Below, one piece after another: positions 11,431 through 24,237 of a DNA stretch of 64,000 nt. Origin of the DNA: Apium graveolens (Eukaryota; Streptophyta; Magnoliopsida; Apiales; Apiaceae); NCBI RefSeq assembly GCF_009905375.1, contig NW_027417107.1, forward strand, positions 30,277-94,276. The letters run 5' to 3'. Every line of letters begins with the position of its first letter. Position 1 is the stretch's first letter. The notes beneath the pieces are model-generated. The model worked only from the letters and a program-made list of their open reading frames with translations. It ran no database searches and had not been told where the DNA came from. Position numbers and translations under genes: made by a program.

Positions 11431-14400
11431 TTTCAACTTATTTATTTCCCCCTACATCGCTCCCACTAGTGCTAGAGTTTCATTCCTTAACGTTTTCCCA
11501 TTTTGGGCGCATCATTTCTGTCGATTATTCTATGTAAGAAGTTCTCGTCGCATTTCTACACGCTCGTCTCCTGCTACATGCTTAGTGCCAGATTTAACAT
11601 TACTTCCCGTAGTAACGTAAAGCACGTCATTGTCCTGTTGCCATCTTGAAGGAAGCACCATTTCATACACAATTTATTGACACATTTTAGGATCGTGCAA
11701 CGTTCAGCGTCCGTCATTGGTCGGACTTCTTTAATCATTCCCCGTATAATATCTACAGTACTACGACACTTTCTGGGTCGTACTCTTTACTCTCGCTAGC
11801 GCCTTAGACGTATGCACGTTTATTGGTACCTGCTACTAGTGATCTTTATAGGGCGTGTACGGTCTTCTTTGCCTTCTATCAGTTCTGACAATGACATCCT
11901 TCATTCTTTTCACGTTGCCCTTCGCAAGGGATATCGGCTACTATTTTTCGTATGCTAGGGTGGTAAGTACATCTACACGAATTATCCGTCAACAATAGAC
12001 GATTCTCTAAACCTTTCCAAATAGACGTATCTTCAATGATTAGGATAGTCCTCTCTATCTACTTGTCGATTTGAGAACTCTAAGTCGTGCCTATGTCCGT
12101 CCTTTTCATAAAATATCTTGGGAAATAGTCCCGCTGTGAAATTAAATATTGGGTTATTGTGTGGCGCAGTCATCACGGGGTCTCTCTATCCCAATTATCT
12201 CTTCCGCGTTCATATAAATTTTGTAAAGTGGACATCTATTGTTTGCATAATAAAGTAAGCGGTCTTATTTAATCTATCACTCAAAATCCTCAAATAGCAC
12301 GATGGCTAACTTGGTTCTTAATAATCCTTCTTCAAAATTCATTATAATTAACTCCTAACCCTATTTGGGTCATCTACAAGTTGAAATTGCCAAATTGTAA
12401 CCCTTTGCCTTTCCGTTTTCATTTTCCAACTATGTCGAATACTTACTTACCTACTCGATGACATCCCCATTCATATTCTGTCACGACTAATATCCGTTTA
12501 CGTTTTTAGGCATCTTTAAGTCTTCTTGTTAAGTAATATAGCGTTCTTTTCATGCGATCCTTCTCATCAGTTATTCTGAGATTTGTCATCCTCAATATAT
12601 ATTTTCCTACTTATAGTATCGGCCATCACATTGGCCTTTCCTTGATGATATCATGGCCTTTAATCATTTTGACTATATCCTCTATCTCGGGTTCCGTGTA
12701 AATTTTTTTTTTTCCAAATTTCCTCATAAGTAAACTCCTTGTCCCTTTCAGTCCGAACCTTATCACAATTATTCTAGATTATTATTAGAAAGCCTTATGT
12801 CACGGTCCTTAAGCTGCGTAGACATATCATTAGACTTCACGCAACATCCTATTTTTATCGTCAAGTATTTCTAGCACGGGATTGCTACTAACCTTACCTT
12901 TACCTTTTTGAAAATCTTATTCCTCAAATTCATACATGCTTGGTCTTTCCCGAATTTATTAGCACCTATCCCGATAATGTTTCATAGAAGTGTACCTCAC
13001 TAATCACGTTGTATCCCTATTTTCGTTCTTCTATAACCATATTAAAGATACTTATGATAATAAATAAACATGGTGTTCTTCTTTTTAAAACAACTTACTC
13101 ATCACGATTCTCCGATTGCACCATCATAGCACTGAGCTTTCAGTCTCATCTATATCCCTCTTTGTTGGGAAGGCAATTAGCCTTGGAAAAATAATTTTCA
13201 CGATATCGATGAAATTTAGACAGTCTTAACAAGGTTTCAAAATCTAACATCTGAACAAATAATGAGCTCTGAATAAAAGAGTCGCAATACTCAGAAGATT
13301 TATAACTTGGAAGGAAGAATGTAACAAGGATTATCCTTCCATGTCTTTAGAATTCTATATTGTGATATTATGGAGAATATCCATTGAAAGCAATGTTTGC
13401 TGAATAATAACATCATACGAATGATACTTGTAAGATTTTTCCATTGAAGGAATACTTTTCTTCCTGAAAAATGAAAGAAATATCGAATAACATCCTCAAC
13501 CAAAGGTTAACCATTGAGGTCTCAAAGAGGTGCTATTTTGAAAGAAGGAATTCGATTCAATGATTAATAAATAAGGAAGTATATTGTTCTTCAATCACTT
13601 TGTAATTTTAATTGGATATTCGTTATACAACGAAAGAATAAAATATTTCATGAACAAAATATTTCATAAAACTGAATATGAATTCTCGTTTGAGTGGGCG
13701 ACCTAGCTAGGTCTCAAGTAAATCATTCTTTGAAAATTTCATCAATAATTAAATCTGGCATGTATAATGCATTATGGAATAATCAAAATTTTATTGGAAG
13801 TGGAACTAGCAAAATAATAACTAGTCCATATCAAGCAATATTATTAACCGGCTAAGAAAATGGCCAGCACAATTGGTTTGGCCCATAGCAACTAGCTAGG
13901 ACGATTAGCTAGGCTTTTGTCGTATTAATTAAAATTTTGACTAGTTAGGACAATTAACTAGTCATTCATGAGAACATATGCAACTAGGCATATTTCAGTT
14001 TGTTTGCAAAAATCTCAACATCGTAACCACTGAAGAAATTGTGGCCACCTGGATGACGATTTTGAAATAAAGAGTTTTTTTTAATTTGGGCTGAGAAAGA
14101 CAATTATAACTCTAAACCGAGTGGTCTTGGCATCGGAACAATCGATAGCCTCTTATTAAATATTTCTTTCCAAATAAAGGGTACAGTCATAGGTGCCCTA
14201 GTTCACCTACTTTATCAGATCTTTAAATAGAATTGAATCGGAATACCAATATCAAATTGATAACCTTACTATGATTTCAAAGTTCAATATAAAATTTCAT
14301 CCCGATTAGAGGAAAAGGATTCCCGAGGAATATATGGATATTAGATCATCCACATTTTTAACAATTTGTTAGATATTTACAATCTCGACTGAGAAGAGTA

Positions 14401-15890
14401 AGTATGAAAGAAGAATCTAATGAAGATACTCATTATGAATATTCATCAATGAATTGAGGGAAAATTTATATATATATAAAAATCTATTGGATAATTGAAA
14501 TGAGGTATAAATATTTCTGAGTTGAACAAGAAGATCATAATCTATGAATGAAAGTTCATGGATTTAACTAAAAGAATTGAACAAGTCCTGATACGGAGAA
14601 AGATTATTCAATATGGTCACATCAGAAGTTCAAAGTAGGGAATGAAAAGGATTGCCTGATATGACTTATCAAGGCGATACGAATGATCAACAATTTGGAG
14701 GGAGTAACATGACGGTAAGTAGGTGCCAAAATATCTCACTAATTATCCTAACTCTCTTTATTATCCATCTAAGGATGATCTCACCTCTTCTTCTTTGTAA
14801 TTCCATGTTTCAAATAGTTTCTCTTTCAACGTCATTTTAAAATCATTTACTAACTTGACTTCCGCATGTATATCTGTCATTCGGGTGTTTTACGTCGAAG
14901 ACCTCTTACTCAGAAATATTCCAAAACATCCGTTAAGCCGATAGTTTCCTGCTACAAGCATCCGTTACTAACTATAAGTGGTCAGTTCCCCTTGGGAATA
15001 GATCAAAGAGATCTCTTAGGGATCTCAATGCAGTTCATAAGTTTAGTGGCATGTGTGTGTAATTGAACATAAGTTACCAAATATATTAGAGGTCTACGTG
15101 TATATATACGTTGCCTCTAACATCATTTCTACCGAAGAATTCCGCTCTAGACTCACTGGTCTATCCTTTTAAAAGGTTCTAAGATCAAACCATCGCTCGT
15201 TGTAATCTTATGCCATCAAATTATAGTCAAGCCATCAATTCTCGATGCTCTCGATCTCTGAGCTAAACCATCATAACTCTTCATGTTAAGCGTACTAATA
15301 ATATCAAGTAGTGTAGTTGTCTTACGATGACATTTGTATATCATATTCAAATCTTTCTTAATGGAAATAAAAATCCTCAAGGGTATATCAGACACTATTT
15401 CTGCTGAATTCATTATTAATACGATATTCACCTTCTCATTGGTAAAATCACACCTTCAACTAGTCTGGGTCAATAACCTCAACTGTATATTAATAATTAG
15501 ACTTTTTGGTTCTCACATGTGATGCCCCTTCTTGGGCAACCTACACAGAACTACAGGTAACAAGGCTCGTGTTATCAAAATTTACATATGGTGTTGATAA
15601 TATCGTCTTTACCCCAAATGCTCTGGAGACTCAGCTCCAAGTTCTACATCCATATCCTTGCCAAATCAAATATGATTCTAATTTTTCTCCTCAACATTCT
15701 GATAATCTCTAATGGTCTCATTAGCCATACTTTAATACCTCAAATACATACTTATCCTTACCTACCCATTGGGCTACATCCGGTAGTCCAATGATGAACT
15801 CTATATGAGCTCTCACGAAATCTCGCATCTAGACAGACTCATAACACTCTCGTTTCTAAGTACTATAACTTAATGCTCTGATACGATTTC
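11431..15890 (-). pseudogene. Remainder of element H interior, decayed gag-pol
   Basis: Expected location of the gag, protease, RT and RNase H of H, given the integrase on its left and the PBS on its right. No frame longer than about 70 codons survives on either strand and I could not place a catalytic motif by eye. Several stretches are AT-rich and look diverged or rearranged. The content is inferred from position and element length, not from recognised motifs. Confidence 0.5.
15873..15886 (-). promoter_or_regulatory. Degraded primer binding site of element H
   Basis: The minus strand reads TCGTATCAGAGCA just inside the 5' LTR, one change away from TGGTATCAGAGC, which pairs with initiator tRNA-Met. 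Confidence 0.7.
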
Positions 15891-18800
15891 TGTAACGCCC
15901 CTAAATACAGGGTCAAGAATCTGGGTCGTCACGCCATCCTTCTCATGTGTAACCTGGTATTGATTCAATAATCCAACATACCCCAATCTCATACTCACAC
16001 ACACAAGTTATAGCCTTAGAAATGACGTACAAAATGTAATCTTCTTTTATTACACTCAAATGTACTTTACAGGATCTCAAACAATTATTTATAACTTCTA
16101 CATGAAGTTACAATAATTACGACTGATATCTTATATCTATCTGATACTCTAACATACCTAAGACAAAGCTGCCAGGGATCATCCCCATGACTGCAAGCGA
16201 CTAAGTCCCACACCGGCATACTGTTATCTGTTGTGTTGTGTCATTTAAAAGAAAGCAAGAGTGAGCTATAATGCCCAGCATAATAATGTACAGTATGAAA
16301 ATGACTGTATGATAAACTCACGTAAAACATCATATATGATAAATACGTATTCTTCAAATTAGTTTTCCTTGGTGATACACACCTTCTTATGAAAACAATC
16401 CTTTAGTGGATTTTTATAACCTGCGAATACCTTAGTAGTAATCCCAGCACCTAGGCTTGGGTTACGGTATTGCATCTCAATTCCAATTGGAAGAATTTGG
16501 ACATTCACAGGAGCCACCACATACGATGATCAGTCGTACTATGGAAGTAACCTTCTTTACTAGTAAAAGGACGAAACTGTCATCTCTCGGGTATCACCCT
16601 GGCCGCATTCGGGCTACGTGTCCCATTTTCGGGTATGCACATACTTCACAAGTTCCTGAGTACCTTCGCCTGCGGTACCTTTGGTAGCCCATCTAGCACA
16701 CATAGTACCAGATTCTACCCCTCCAATGTCCTTTAAAAGAATTCTATCAATCTCGAGAACTCGAACCACATCGAAGTTCCCCAAGCATTTTACTTGTTGA
16801 TAGAAATAGTTTATCTCTTTAAGATATAAGTGTATATATATGTATATACGTACTTCCGAGAATTTCGGAGGAAGTACTAAGGATGTGAGTTGACCGTTGT
16901 CAACAGATAATTAATAAGGGGGAAAAGTTTCTTCTCGAAACTATATTCAATATAATAATAGGTCGGGATAATATTCACCGACGATCTGAAATTATTCGAA
17001 TAATACTTCTAAATCAGAAAGTATATCAGGATCTATGATCTTTAAATCAATAACAATCCTTTAATAAATAATAATTAATTAAATAATTGTCTATAAATAA
17101 TTAAATGGTAATTGATATTAATCATACCTCGAATGAGTTTACTCTCTAAAAGATTTATTTAAATAATATTTCTCAACTAGTTTGTGTTTACATAATTAAT
17201 AATCTATAATGTTTAATCGGGTTTGAATAAATAAACGTTGAAGTATACTACTCTTATAATAAAGGAATACATATAAAATATTTATTATCCGAATCAATAA
17301 AATATAGTTCAGGGAATATGCTCGTTGGGAAATCATTTTAAAAAAAGTTCGAGGTGTTTTAATGTTTCGTAAGTGGACGATGAGTCCCTTTTAAAACATA
17401 GTAATATGGACTTATAATCGTCCAAAACATCTCCGGGATGATTCCCGGGTTTATACTTTATAAAACAAAACTGACCTACTCTCGGTCTTACGACTTATAG
17501 ATCACGCTCTACTGTAGCGTTAATATTCTTAAATAAGCACCTTCGGAATACTTCCGGGTTTTCATCAATTTAACTGACCGATCCTTGGTCTAAAATATAT
17601 ACACGCCACGCTACTCGCTAGCGTTAACGTCCTCAATTATAAACTCCTTTGGGATACCTCCGAGTTTTTATAAGCTTACACCGACCGACTCTCGGTCTAA
17701 ATATAATATTTCGAACTCGGTATGAACATATACTAGAAATTATCAACAATTGAGTAATGTAATACATCTCAAACTTCGTAAAATAGTTTAAAGCAATCTT
17801 ATGCATATATCACAGTTTTGTAAAATATTCACAACACAACAGTTCTTAAAAGGTAGGGTTTGAAAACTTGTCTGGGTATCTCGAGGTGGAGGATGCTCTA
17901 GGTTCCGCTCGGAAATCTATGACCACAAACACAATTCATTTCGTTAGGTCCCGTTCTAATTTACGGCGACTCGCACTCATGCGCTATTTATTATGCACCC
18001 TCTCTACTTATACTACCCTTATTATTCCTTTAAATCTTTATTCACATCATGGTCGCTTCATTTTTCTAAGTATCTTGAGTTCATTCTCATTATCGTTGTT
18101 GGCTTCGCTTAAAGATTCTTACGGTTTCTACTCGCGCGGCCTCGGCTCCAACATTTTTATAAAATTTAGAAATCATTATTTTCACTTGAAATTTTTATGG
18201 AAGTTAGGAAACTCAATATTTTACTCTCTGTAGAAATTTCATGATTTATGAGCACTTTTAAGTCAATCCTTTATATTTTCAAAGTTCGTGATTTTTAGCA
18301 GTTTATGTCGCGTAAATCAGTTTTACTAAAACGATCATAACTTTTGATCCGTAAATCGGAATCAAGAGATTCAAGTGCCTAAACGATCCTTATAACATTT
18401 CCTATCATAATCAAGGGTTATTTTTCAAGAAACTACAGTTTACTACTTTGGGACTTTCTGCAGAAACTTAATGTTACGATTCGTTGATTTTAACGGAGTT
18501 ACGCTTACGATCGGGGTTTCGTTTATGCCCTAACTCTTAACAAAACCATCAACAATCATCATTTCATCATCATCATACAAACTCCTATCAAGAACATCAT
18601 GTTCTTGAGGCAACAACAATCAACCTTAAATCTACTCAACTTTAAACTTCAAGATCTCAACAATACCACTTCTTAAACTAAGTTGTCTACCACATACTAA
18701 ATGATCTTAAAAATGAACTTTAAATAAAGTTGCGCCAAAGATTTTTACCTTTCTTGGAAGCTTGAGATGTTTTCTTGAGTATGGTGGAGGTTTGGAAGTG

Positions 18801-19801
18801 CTTGGTATGATTTTTGGAGCCTAGAACCACCATTGAAATCAAGAAACCAAGGAGAGGTTACTATTTATACTATTCACTAGTGAGTTTCTTGAATTTATTT
18901 CACCCATCAAACCTTGGTAAAAAGAGATGAAAAAATTTTCTTACCTTATTTTAATTGCTAGAAGGCTTGAGAATTAATTTGGTAATTTTACAAGAACTAG
19001 AGCATGGAGTTTGGAATTTGAATTCCTTATTTTTTCCTTGGGGCCGAATGGAAGAAAAAATGGGGGTGGGGGTATTTATAGCACTTGGTTGCTTCTCTTG
19101 GATGATTTCTAGGTTGTTTCTTGGAAGGTGACTTGATATCTTTGCAACTTGATTTTATTCTTCCTAGGATAGCATTCTAGGTTTATTCTTGTCACCAAAT
19201 CCATGGACATATCTTTGTAGCTTGCTAGCTTACAAGCTAAACTACAAGGTTAGCTTCCTTAGCTCACTATTTGCTAGCTAGCTTGGTCATCCTATGGTTA
19301 GCTCACTATTTGATGAAGTAACCATGGTTACTTACTTACCATGGTTTAGTTAGTGTGTTACGTTTATTTAATCGTTTACGCATTCGCTCGGTCGCTTAAA
19401 AGTTCTCGTAATACTTATTCGTAAATGGTTCGCGACGTAATTCCTTTCGTATTTATTCCTTATATTTTTAATTATCATACTTGAATATAAATCCGTAGGG
19501 TTTTAATCTTGTAATTATATTGTGATTCCCGTAATCCTCGATGAGTCATAAATACGGTCATTTTTCAAAGTTCGTTTTCTTCGAAAACTAATAGCGTTTA
19601 CATACACTCATTTGGTACGTATAATCGTAATATCAACTCCGAAACTCATTTTCTCGTGCACTACATAGTGTGGGCTCAAAAGTTTTTCCCGTCCGTCAGG
19701 GTTACTATTCATTAAACGTTTTACAAGGTCTCGAAAATTCAAGTTATTATATTACCATTCATAAAGGTCTTTTACTGATGTCAAAAATTTGGAAACTTAC
19801 A
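15891..19801 (-). repeat. 5' LTR of element H (3911 bp)
   Basis: On the plus strand it runs from TGTAACGCCCCTAAATACAG to GGAAACTTACA. It is the uninterrupted copy that shows where Copia A and solo LTR G broke the other LTR. Substitutions against the left copy are frequent, so H is much older than E or B. It contains the same tandem repeat (17428-17703) and no gene. Confidence 0.88.
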
Positions 19802-19802
19802 T

Positions 19803-21391
19803 AAGTCCAAATGCTCACCTACTGAAATATTGAAGAAAAAGGATGATAAAATTGATAACCAGGGAAACTCTGATAAGAGTAGAGGTCAAGGAAAAGTTCA
19901 AGGAAAATCTTTTACACAGAACAAGTCAAGTTCTAATGCTGTGAATGCTAAAAGTTTGAAGTCAAGTTCTAATAAACAAAGTCTGATGTCAAGTTCTGAT
20001 ATTCTGATTTAGTCGGGATCTAAAGTCTCTCAGAAGTTTTTACAAACTCTGAAGCTAAAGGGGAAGCAGACTACTGTTTATTACAAAAATCCTAAAATCC
20101 AGACACTTGATGAGGAGATCGCTAGAAGATTATTTCTGAAACAAAATCCAGGAATGGATTTGGAAACTCTCAAGGACGAAGAAGCTAGATTTGCTGTTGA
20201 GAAGACAAATTTTAAGTCTAAAGCTTCTGATGCAAAGAAACCTCCAAGGCCTAAGGAAAAAAGCATTGTGATCAGGGAAAAGTCAAATTCTGAAACTTCA
20301 AAGTCCAAGACTAGATCACAAACTGAGATTGATCATAAGTCAAAAGGAAAAGAAAAGGTTGGTGAACCATTAAAGATTGAGAAAAAGATAAGTTCTTCCA
20401 TTCCAGTCTATCAAACTACAATGCATGATGATGATTTGATAGAAGATGAAACTGTTAAAATTCTGAAGAGAAGAAAGATAATTGAAGAATCTAAAACACC
20501 TCTAACACTGCTCAAGTTGTTCAGAATAAAGAACAGCAAGTTACAGAAGAAACAGCAAATTCTGAACAAGTTAATTTGGAAAAGATGACAATTGCTGATA
20601 AGAAGAAGCTGTTATGGAAGAAAGCTACTCCAGTTGAACCAAAATCCAATCTTATGATGAATCAACTCGCAACATTTGGATTGAGATCCAAGAAACCTAG
20701 AGATAAAGCTGGATTAGGTTCTGATGAAGAGAAGATACAAACAGGAGTAGAAGTTACTCTAAGAGATCCTTTCATGTTGATAGACAAACTATATGAACAA
20801 ATCAAACAAAAGCACCTTGACAAAGTGTTGTCTTCTCAAATCGTGATAGATGCTCATGATAAGGAAAATCTAAAGGAGAAATTGATTTTATTTTTTTATG
20901 ATGGATTAACTTACAGACTAGCTGATACTGATGTGTTAAAGAAGTTTGTCAGAGAACTTCAACATATTTACTATCTTCTGGAAGTAAAATCTGATGTTAC
21001 AAGAAGATGGTCAGAATACATTTTGAAGGCTATAAGAGATCTATTTAGAATCTCTGGTACAAAGACTTCTCAGTATATACTAATAATTACTGAAGATGAT
21101 GGAAGAGAAATTCCTATGCTGCAGAATTCTGCTAAGGTGGAAGTTATTCTGAAAGAAAGATGCTTATGTTATAATAAAAACTCTTCACATCCTAGAGTTA
21201 TCAGACTTGGTGATGGACTTGAAAGAACATCAATTCAAGATCTCAGAACAGCCATTTATCAAATTGGTGATAGTAAAGATGAAGAACTGATGCAGGTCAA
21301 AGCACAGTTAGTTGAATTTCTGAGGAAAGCTGAAGACAAGCTGGTAAGAGATTTTGTTAAGAATCATTATGGATTCAGATTGATCCAGTGA
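19803..21391 (+). pseudogene. Accessory 3' ORF of Copia I, broken
   Basis: Lysine-rich, low-complexity frame open from the H boundary (KSKCSPTEIL), with a TAG at 20010-20012. The same frame continues to 20588, then a frameshift moves to a second frame (20576-21391) ending DFVKNHYGFRLIQ. The first half is basic and serine-rich, with PKEKSIVIREK and KSKGKEKVGE. The second half looks folded and helical. SIRE-like Copia elements often carry such an ORF between pol and the 3' LTR. It has been called env-like, but I see no signal peptide or membrane segment. The function is unknown. Confidence 0.65.
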
Positions 21392-21529
21392 AGTTGGTAA
21401 AGCTACAAGGACTATAAGTTGTAATTGATAGTCTTATTAAACTCTTATTGTATTTGAACTTAAATGTTTTTGACATCATTAAATCTATTAACTTGTATAT
21501 TTTTGCACAATTTACAAGTTGAGGGAGAT
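21392..21529 (+). promoter_or_regulatory. 3' untranslated part and polypurine tract of Copia I
   Basis: A non-coding stretch ends in GTTGAGGGAGAT directly before the LTR start TGTTAG. This purine tract fixes the element as plus strand. Confidence 0.7.
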
Positions 21530-22124
21530 TGTTAGATATATTTGAGATATCATGTCTAATATGTTTCATGTTTAGTTTTCAGATCTTAACAAACAAGAAA
21601 TATCAGTACTTACTGGAATCAGTACTTACTGGAAGTCATAACTTAAGGATATCAGGACTTAGATTATCAGAAGATAAATATCAGAAAATGGATATCAGAA
21701 CTTAAGTATGGGAGGACTAACAGTAAATGAAGGAACATGATTTACTGGAAAGAAGATCGAGACTAATACAAAAGAAGATATGCATGGAAAGAGTTAGAGG
21801 ACTTAAAGAATTGTATAAGATATCTAATTGATATATTTTAGGAGACAGAATTATATTCCATATCAATTAGAAGTTATCTTGTAACTGTGTATTATATAAA
21901 CACAGACATAGGTTTACACTATATGTGTTATCATTATCGAGAAGATCATACATTGTAACCTAGCAGCTCTCGTGATATTTGTTCATCACTGAGAGAGAAC
22001 AGTTCCATTATAACAGAGTTTATTATATTGAATATATCTATTTACTATTACTTGTGTTCAAAATCGATTTGATTGTATTCTACACTATATTCAACCCCCT
22101 TCTACAGTGTTGTGTGACCTAATA
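21530..22124 (+). repeat. LTR of Copia I (595 bp)
   Basis: Runs from TGTTAGATATATTTGAG to GACCTAATA, with a terminal inverted pair TGTTAG/CTAATA (the last CA mutated to TA). A TATA box, TATATAAA, lies near 21893, and the GT-rich end is typical of Copia LTRs. The bases after it (AGTGATCATAGAG) loosely resemble a degraded PBS, so whether this was a 3' or a 5' LTR is not fully settled. The PPT before it favours 3'. Confidence 0.75.
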
Positions 22125-22763
22125 AGTGATCATAGAGTGGAATTTTTCTAGATACAAGACATGATCTGATTCCATTAGATTCACATGTAGGAATTACAGG
22201 TGAATGTCAAATAATGACTCTGTCTTCTTCTTCCTGCACATAATTTTCTTCTCCTTATCAGATTGATAAGCATCAAAACAACAATTCTTAGATATCTTCA
22301 ATTATGATGATTCTCCTATGGAACATCTCTTGATTGAAGAATTTAAGTGAGACAACGTCTTGTGTTTTATCCATTCTGCATCCTTGTTTGTCTTGCTGAG
22401 TAGACAAACCATTGATTCAGCATCATTTGAGGTGAGATCAGCTACATACACTTTTCCTTTTCTCATTCCAGATAAAAGGACCTTGTTATTATTCTTATTA
22501 TTGACAACACAGGCTTCTTTGTCAAAAATAACTTCAGAGTCATTATCACATAGTTGACTAACGCTTAGAAAATTATGCTTGAGTCACTTAACCAGTGCTA
22601 CATCATCAGTGATGATATTTCCAAGTGACATTAAGCCATATCCACAATGTGACCTTTGCTGTTATCTCCAAAGGTGATGCTTGAGCCGACTTTTTCTTCA
22701 AACTTGGTGAGCAGAGATGAATCCACAGTCATATGACATGAACAACCATTGTTTGTGTACTGG
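22125..22763 (-). pseudogene. Copia F fragment: protease end and pre-integrase region
   Basis: Conceptual minus-strand translation from 22763 gives [24 protein letters not shown], then LSVSQLCDN and VIFDKEACV with KGKVYVADL, matching the protease to GAG-pre-integrase stretch of Copia pol. The protease site, normally DSGCSRHMTG, has lost its aspartate. Stops and frame changes are common. The piece continues across Athila C at 34176, where the TSD ACTGG rejoins the frame. Left of about 22330 I recognise nothing. Confidence 0.72.
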
Positions 22764-24223
22764 TGTTAGGGCTAGAACATGCGCTAATATTCATGCAAGT
22801 ATACGCGATCACAAGTAATATAGAATAAATTGTAGTTCGTTCCCACAAGGACTGGTTTAGGTTAATTTCAATCAATGCATTTATGAAACAATGATATGGT
22901 TATTATCCAATGCTAAGACGAATAACAAATTGAGGTTGTTTATAACTACAATTAACTAAAAGATTATACTAAAGAACATTAACTAAGAAATTAAAGAGAG
23001 TTGAATACTATATGATAAAAACATGGGATTCTAACTTCATTAAATACTTCATTCAATAGCCTTTTCCTTCTTAACCTTAGCATGTAATGGTGATGACACT
23101 AATCAGATAACACGAAACTGATAAACGCCAACTTTCGTTGTACGAATACCATACTACCAGACATCCACAAAAGAGATAGGAGTTGAATTGACACCAATTA
23201 TATTGAGACCCTATATGTCTATAGAATTTGATAACATAACGGTTTAATGCACAAGTTATCTATCGTGATTACATAGGGCAAGTAAGATGGTTAAAATTAC
23301 CTACGAATTATGCATAACAAATACATGAACCTATGTAAGCATGGCAAGTTCTAAACCCTTAAATTCATTTTCACTTCATTAAAGATTAATACACTATCTT
23401 CTAGGTTCGCGATGCTCATAAGACGAATAAGCACAACCAATTCTAGGTTATCATATAATCACCACACACTAAGGCATCGAAACAAATTAACTAAAGAAAT
23501 CCATAAATAAATCCGTTAGAACCCCATGATAATGATTAGCCCATAATCGGACTCATCATCAACGTGGGTTCTGATGAAAGTATGGTATATTAAATGTAGT
23601 CTTTATACTGAATAAATAATAAACTAAGTACGAAACAAGAGTATAGGTTCACGAATAAGAAAACTAGTATCCAAAGTTACAACTTAAAACAAAGAATCAC
23701 AAGTATAAACTAGATCTTCTTCGCCTTAGTTGAATTGTGCTCTACAGTCTTCTTACACCTTCTCTTTAAGCTCCGGTACGTCTTGTTATGAAAAATGACC
23801 TTAAGTTATGTTTATATAGCATCCCATGCAGAGTAGAAGTCCATCAATCAGAATCACAAGATAATCATGATTCTTTTATCTGGACCTGGCGCGGTCGCGC
23901 GCTTGACCAGTGCGGGCGCGCTGAGTTTCTGTTCTTTGAGCGCGGTCGTGCGCTATAACAACGCGGGCGCGCTGACTCTCTGGAGAATTTTATGACTTCT
24001 TCTTTTCTTGCTGATTTGAGTTGGTCTTTTCACGAGCTTTTATTCTGGACATCATCCTAACACCAAATTAGCATCAAAATAATGCTAATTCACATGTATT
24101 CCTGATAAATGCCTGAATTGCAAAAACACTACAAAAACACGTTAAAACACTAACAACTCGAGTATAAAACACCAATTCAAAGCTTTATGGAGTGTTATAA
24201 AGTGTCATAAATGCCACTCAACA
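22764..24223 (-). repeat. 3' LTR of Athila C
   Basis: On the plus strand it runs from TGTTAGGGCTAGAAC to GCCACTCAACA. It contains a minus-strand TATA box (GCTATATAAA, 23811-23820) and, upstream of that in the sense of transcription, the GC-rich module at 23888-23975. Confidence 0.92.
23888..23975 (-). promoter_or_regulatory. GC-rich module in Athila C 3' LTR
   Basis: Two tandem copies of a GCGCGGNCGNGCGC...GCGGGCGCGCTGA motif, foldable into GC hairpins, in an otherwise AT-rich LTR. It lies about 70-160 bases upstream of the TATA box. Related modules occur at 33839-33925, 26968-27100, 36129-36166 and 39043-39083. Confidence 0.7.
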
Positions 24224-24237
24224 TACCCCCAAACTTG
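24224..24237 (-). promoter_or_regulatory. Polypurine tract of Athila C
   Basis: The minus strand reads CAAGTTTGGGGGTA directly before the LTR start TGTTGAGTGG. The same tract is next to the LTR of Athila D. Confidence 0.88.

Larger units (their letters stand above)
2896..19801 (-). mobile_element. Tekay-like chromovirus H (Ty3/gypsy), degenerate
   Basis: Old minus-strand Ty3/gypsy element. Its 3' LTR occupies 2896-10658, broken by solo LTR G and missing its first roughly 500 bases, which lie beyond Copia A. The interior is 10659-15890 and the 5' LTR is 15891-19801. Supporting signs are long LTRs with TGTAA...TTACA ends, a PPT next to the 3' LTR, a degraded tRNA-Met-type PBS next to the 5' LTR, and a decayed integrase C-terminus with a chromodomain-like tail. 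The flank after 19801 (TAAGT) should be one TSD copy. H is inserted in the accessory ORF of Copia I. Assignment to Tekay/Del rests on LTR style and the integrase tail. Confidence 0.82.
19802..22124 (+). mobile_element. Copia I, SIRE-like element, 3' end only
   Basis: Plus-strand 3' end of a Ty1/copia element: broken accessory ORF, polypurine tract, then an LTR. Its left part is separated by the insertion of H, which landed in the accessory ORF. The rest of the element is not in the window. It is opposite in strand to the adjoining Copia F fragment, so the two are separate elements. Confidence 0.75.

Noticed and set aside
2957..16687. Similar 76-79 aa ORFs at 2957-3196 and 16457-16687
   Set aside because: They are the same position in the two LTRs of element H; their similarity reflects LTR duplication, they carry no recognisable motif and their lengths differ by a nine-base repeat.
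19803..21391. Host protein-coding gene
   Set aside because: The frame is broken, begins at a retrotransposon boundary and leads into a PPT and LTR, as expected for a Copia accessory ORF.
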